Shown piece after piece: positions 60,753 to 64,000 of a DNA stretch of 64,000 nt; positions within the stretch are counted from its first letter, which is position 1; every line of letters starts with the position of its first letter. The notes under the pieces were generated by a model. That model searched no databases. It saw only the letters and a list, made by a program, of their open reading frames with translations, and was not told the origin of the DNA. The position numbers were made by a program, and so were the translations under genes. The DNA is from Acidobacteriaceae bacterium (GTDB lineage Bacteria > Acidobacteriota > Terriglobia > Terriglobales > Acidobacteriaceae): contig PLSM01000108.1 of assembly GCA_003165075.1 (NCBI GenBank), positions 1 through 64,000 on the forward strand, given 5' to 3'.

Positions 60753-62051
60753 TCAGGTCATCGGGTGTAGGTTTTGAGCAAACGGCAGTTTGAACCACGG
60801 TTGATCTTTCAGGCGCGCCCAGTTCGTCTTACGCCTTTGACCGCGACGATTCAGGGCATGCATCCACTGTCGCTGTATTTGCTGCCGTACCCAGTTGAGC
60901 TTTCGCTCGCAGTGGTGCAGCCCAAAGTACTGATAGAAGCCCCTCAACATCCTTTGCAGGTGCTGTTGTTGCTCCCACCGTCGCCAGTGTCTGTTGTGAA
61001 GGATCCACTCCCGTGTGCGAGTCAGGAACTTCCGGCAACTCTTAACGCTCGGGATGCGAATCAGAGCAAACCGCCCCGTCCGGTCAATCCCACAGACATG
61101 CTTGAAGCCTAGAAACTCGAAAGTATCCGGCCTTCCCAGTCCGTGTCGTAGACAAGTCACGCCTGCGAATCGCCCAAAGAGTATGCGCCGAGTTTTCTCC
61201 TCGGCCAACTCCAGCCCGAATTCCGCGAACCGCTCCCGCACTCTCTGCTGGAATTGGTCCACGTCCTCCCGGAACTGAAAGCTCACCACAAAATCATCAG
61301 CAAAACGCACCAGGTTCGCCTCGCCCCGACACTGCGGTTTGATTTTCTTCTCAAACCACAAATCGAGAACGAAGTGGAGATAAAGGTTACTCAACACGGG
61401 TGAGATCGGACCGCCCTGAGGAGTACCTTCCCCTGTGTAGATGACAACCCCGTCTTGCATTGCTCCGGCATTAAGCCATTTTCCGATCAGGCCAAGAATC
61501 ACCGGGTCAGCAATGCGGTGGGCTACCATCTTGCGCAGCCACTGATGATTTATGCGAGTGAAATAGCTGCGGATATCGGCTTCAAATATCTGCCCTACCT
61601 TCCTCGTTACGATCTGCACCCGAAGAGCTTGCAGCGCGTGATGAGGATTTCGACCAGGTCTAAAGCCGTAACTGCAATCCAGGAAGTCTGCTTCAAATAC
61701 CGCTTCCAAAACGCGTGCTACCGCCCGCTGAAGCAATCTGTCCGAGGCCGTTGGAATTCCTAGCGGCCGCGTCCCGATTTTGCCCGGCCCTTTGGGTATA
61801 TTTACCCTTCGGACCGGCGGTGCGCGATAGGTGCGCTTCTTTAGCTGTTCGCAGATCGCCTCGACTTGCATGTCCAGTTCGCTGCCAAACTGCTCAGCAC
61901 TCACTCCATCGACTCCGCCCGCTGCGCGCCGATTCATCATTCCCCAAGTCTCCTTGAGAAATTCCGGCGTCAGCAAGTGCGCCAATGAGGTAAACCGTAC
62001 CTTGCGATCTAACTTCGCCTTCTTAGTTATCTGACTCAGTTGTGTTGACAC
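60753..62051 (-). CDS. Group II intron reverse transcriptase/maturase (inner intron, apparently without HNH domain)
   Basis: LGIPTASDRLLQRAVARVLEAVFEADFLDCSYGFRPGRNPHHAL, GTPQGGPISPVLSNLYLHFVLDLWFEK, LVRFADDFVVSF, FEFLGFKHVCG. Confidence 0.94.
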   Translation of the reverse strand: MSTQLSQITKKAKLDRKVRFTSLAHLLTPEFLKETWGMMNRRAAGGVDGVSAEQFGSELDMQVEAICEQLKKRTYRAPPVRRVNIPKGPGKIGTRPLGIPTASDRLLQRAVARVLEAVFEADFLDCSYGFRPGRNPHHALQALRVQIVTRKVGQIFEADIRSYFTRINHQWLRKMVAHRIADPVILGLIGKWLNAGAMQDGVVIYTGEGTPQGGPISPVLSNLYLHFVLDLWFEKKIKPQCRGEANLVRFADDFVVSFQFREDVDQFQQRVRERFAEFGLELAEEKTRRILFGRFAGVTCLRHGLGRPDTFEFLGFKHVCGIDRTGRFALIRIPSVKSCRKFLTRTREWILHNRHWRRWEQQQHLQRMLRGFYQYFGLHHCERKLNWVRQQIQRQWMHALNRRGQRRKTNWARLKDQPWFKLPFAQNLHPMT

Positions 62052-62479
62052 CAGATTCCTGCCTCCGTGTGTGCAGGTGATGTTTCCGTAAAGTCAGGCT
62101 TCATCTGCTTCGCCGCTTCCCCATGTACGCGGCTTTCCCGCGCTCGGAGTACTACCAGCGAATCCGACTTCGCACTGTCGCATTTGCCTTTCTCAGGAAT
62201 AATCCCTATCGTCCGGCATACTCGATCCGTTTTGTTTACAGATCAAGACCACAGTGGATCTCCCAGGTCCCTTGATGCTTCCTTATCCGAACGTGCCGTG
62301 CTCTCTGACCCCGCCGCAGTCTCCGGCCACCTCGCCATTTTGCGGTGTGCCTACTGGTGCCTTCCAGCCACTATGATGCTGTCGGCCTGCGGTTGAATAC
62401 TTAACGAGGCTCAATCGCGTTTACTTTCGTTACGGCCCGCGCGTCGCTCTGTCTACGCTTAGTCCAATTCGTTACCTCC

Positions 62480-62941
62480 TCAGACCCAAGACTCGATTCC
62501 CGGTGAGGCGGCTGCACCTCTTGTCGGGGCGGGAATTTCACCCGCTAGAAGCACCAGGTTTTGTCCTGGCGCACCATGGTGCAGGTAGATGTTGGCCAAG
62601 AGCGGGCTGATCGGCTGCCCCTGTCCAAAGTGTTGTCTCATCGCCTCAGGATCGGATAGCTGGCCAAACTGAATCTCGATCACATCGTACCCCTGGTTGC
62701 GTAATTCTTCGCGAATCTCCCGATCCCGCTTTTGAGTTTCCGGCCGACCGTGAAGGTGACCAGCCATACCGTCAAGGTAGACACAGAGTCCAGCGTAGAT
62801 ATCCAGATTCCGCGAATCAAAGAAGAAGTCCGGCACAGTGGGCCCAAGAGGCCGACCCAGATCGATCGGGTATTGCGGTTTGTAGCCTAGGAATTGGGCT
62901 CGCTCCAGCATTGCGCGTAGCGTCAATTCCGGGTCATTCAC
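62480..62941 (-). pseudogene. C-terminal part of a DUF1998-type helicase protein fused to an outer-intron RT fragment and inner-intron 5' sequence
   Basis: DFFFDSRNLDIYAGLCVYLDGMAGHLHGRPETQKRDREIREELRNQGYDVIEIQFGQLSDPEAMRQHF, then RT motif ISPLLANIYLHH, then intron 5' end. Confidence 0.68.
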
Positions 62942-62962
62942 CGGGACCTCTTGAGATGCGGG

Positions 62963-63760
62963 TCAAGGGAGCCGAGAAGGAATATCGTGGGTAAACATCA
63001 ACGTGCCATGCCACGAATCGAAACGATCCAAAGCAGTCAGCCGGTTCAAGCGCCGGTGGTAATACGAGTTGCGGAAGTGCAGCAGACAGTCAACGCACGC
63101 AGATTGGCACTGTGAGGGACATTCTTCCACAATACGTTGTGCCGCCACCACAACTTCTGGCCATCTCGCAATCATTTGGTCCAATATGCCCGAGCCTCCA
63201 GGCATCGGATCATATAGAAGCAAGTTGACCTGCCGTACTCCGGCTTGGGGCACGGCAAGGAGTTGGAGGTCCTCGATCTCCATGTCGAGCACCTCCGAAG
63301 CCCCCATTCGGAGGGCTTCCATGACGCTGTAAGCTTCCTGGCGGTCTACCGCATTCTCAAGCGAGACGGCGTCGGCAGTGATGTCTGCATAGAATCCAAC
63401 CGGCTCAACCACCCGCCCGCACCGTTGTCGGTGGTCGGTTTCAAAGGCTTGCAGGTCGGCTTGTGACGCGAGCGGCGACCGGCTCTGGCCACAGACCAGA
63501 CAAATGGGATACCCCAGCCGCCCGCCCGTTCGGGCCTGTGAATGAGCACCCACATTTACAAGGCGCAGTCGCACACCTGTCCGGTGGCTCACTACGCGAT
63601 CCCCCCAGAGGTACTGTTTTCCTCCACCGTGCTGATGCTGTTCGTAGCCGTACACCGCCACGGAAAGCTGGAAGCGGTAGTCTTCGTCATCGGAGATCAT
63701 CGAGTTGTGCGGCAGGCTGACATCGCAGATGGGTACTGCGGGAATCGTCTGTGCGCCCAC
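62963..63760 (-). pseudogene. DUF1998/MZB-domain segment of a helicase-like (phage-defence-type) protein, N-terminally truncated
   Basis: RLGYPICLVCGQSRSPLAS...GFYADITADAVSL...VNLLLYDPMPGGSGILDQMIARWPEVV...ECPSQCQSACVDCLLHFRNSYYHRRLNRLTALD; same frame as 62480-62941, separated by an in-frame TGA. Confidence 0.72.
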
Positions 63761-64000
63761 CAGAGTCGCTCACTCGCTAAAGTAGTATGCTGCTTGCTGT
63801 ATTGCGTTTAAGATTATCCGACGCCACGTTTAAACAGCGGCTCCTCAGCCAATGAGGTGAAGGCCGGCATTCGGCGTCGGAGCGGGTGAGTGCCGGAACG
63901 GGCAGGCCGCGAAACCGGATGGAAGCCTTCAACTCAAATATCCCAGAAATGCCCCGTATTCCTCCGCGCCATAACGAAGCCTCTGCAATGGTAACCACAT

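Larger units (their letters stand above)
60571..62574 (-). mobile_element. Complete group II intron (inner), about 2004 bp
   Basis: 5' end GTGCGCC at 62574; RT ORF 60753-62051; D5 60688-60720; D6 stem GAGACGAG/CTCGTCTC with bulged A at 60577 and 3' end ...TACCATCC at 60571. Confidence 0.78.

Noticed and set aside
62067-62396. 109-aa plus-strand ORF
   Set aside because: Lies in the non-coding 5' domains of the inner group II intron.
62480-63760. A complete DISARM or Druantia system
   Set aside because: Only DUF1998/MZB and C-terminal fragments are visible, with a stop and truncations; no methyltransferase, PLD or full helicase gene in the window.
63777-63998. 73-aa minus ORF; also an alternative frame ending ...MWLPLQRLRYGAEEYGAFLGYLS*
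   Set aside because: The alternative frame may be the C-terminus of a gene beyond the window, but only about 23 residues are visible, so neither is called.

Overview
The window looks like a high-GC soil-bacterial chromosome segment, probably Acidobacteria judging by gene content and style (inference). Roughly 0.9-51 kb is ordinary chromosome. It holds a TetR/TolC/HlyD/ABC efflux operon, a giant GH13-like protein, amidase, accA, pyrF, two tandem GH39-like paralogues, lysA, carboxylesterase, HtrA/DegP, M28 and M20 peptidases, a TadE/TadE/TadG-type cluster with a 21-aa repeat protein, MscS, amidohydrolase, a ParE/Phd-like TA pair, truA, a second TolC protein, aroA, a GAF/SpoIIE phosphatase, acyltransferase, deoC and a WbsX/GH99-like protein. 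Both ends are mobile-element rich. The left edge carries the D5/D6 3' end of a group II intron upstream of tRNA-Ser(CGA). The right 12 kb carries a decayed ISNCY-like element, an intact ISL3 element (23-bp IRs, 8-bp TSD) inserted into what looks like its right end, PilZ and PAS-PAS-GGDEF-EAL signalling genes, and a nested stack on the minus strand. That stack is a DUF1998/MZB helicase-like (phage-defence-type) remnant, then a 5'-truncated group II intron RT, interrupted inside its RT ORF by a complete second group II intron (about 60571-62574), then the outer intron's D5, then an IS1182-like transposase 3' fragment. The twintron-like structure is the most unusual observation: computed excision restores the outer RT frame at LLANIYLHH-A-LDVWFEE. 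All calls come from reading sequence and motifs only; no database search was run.
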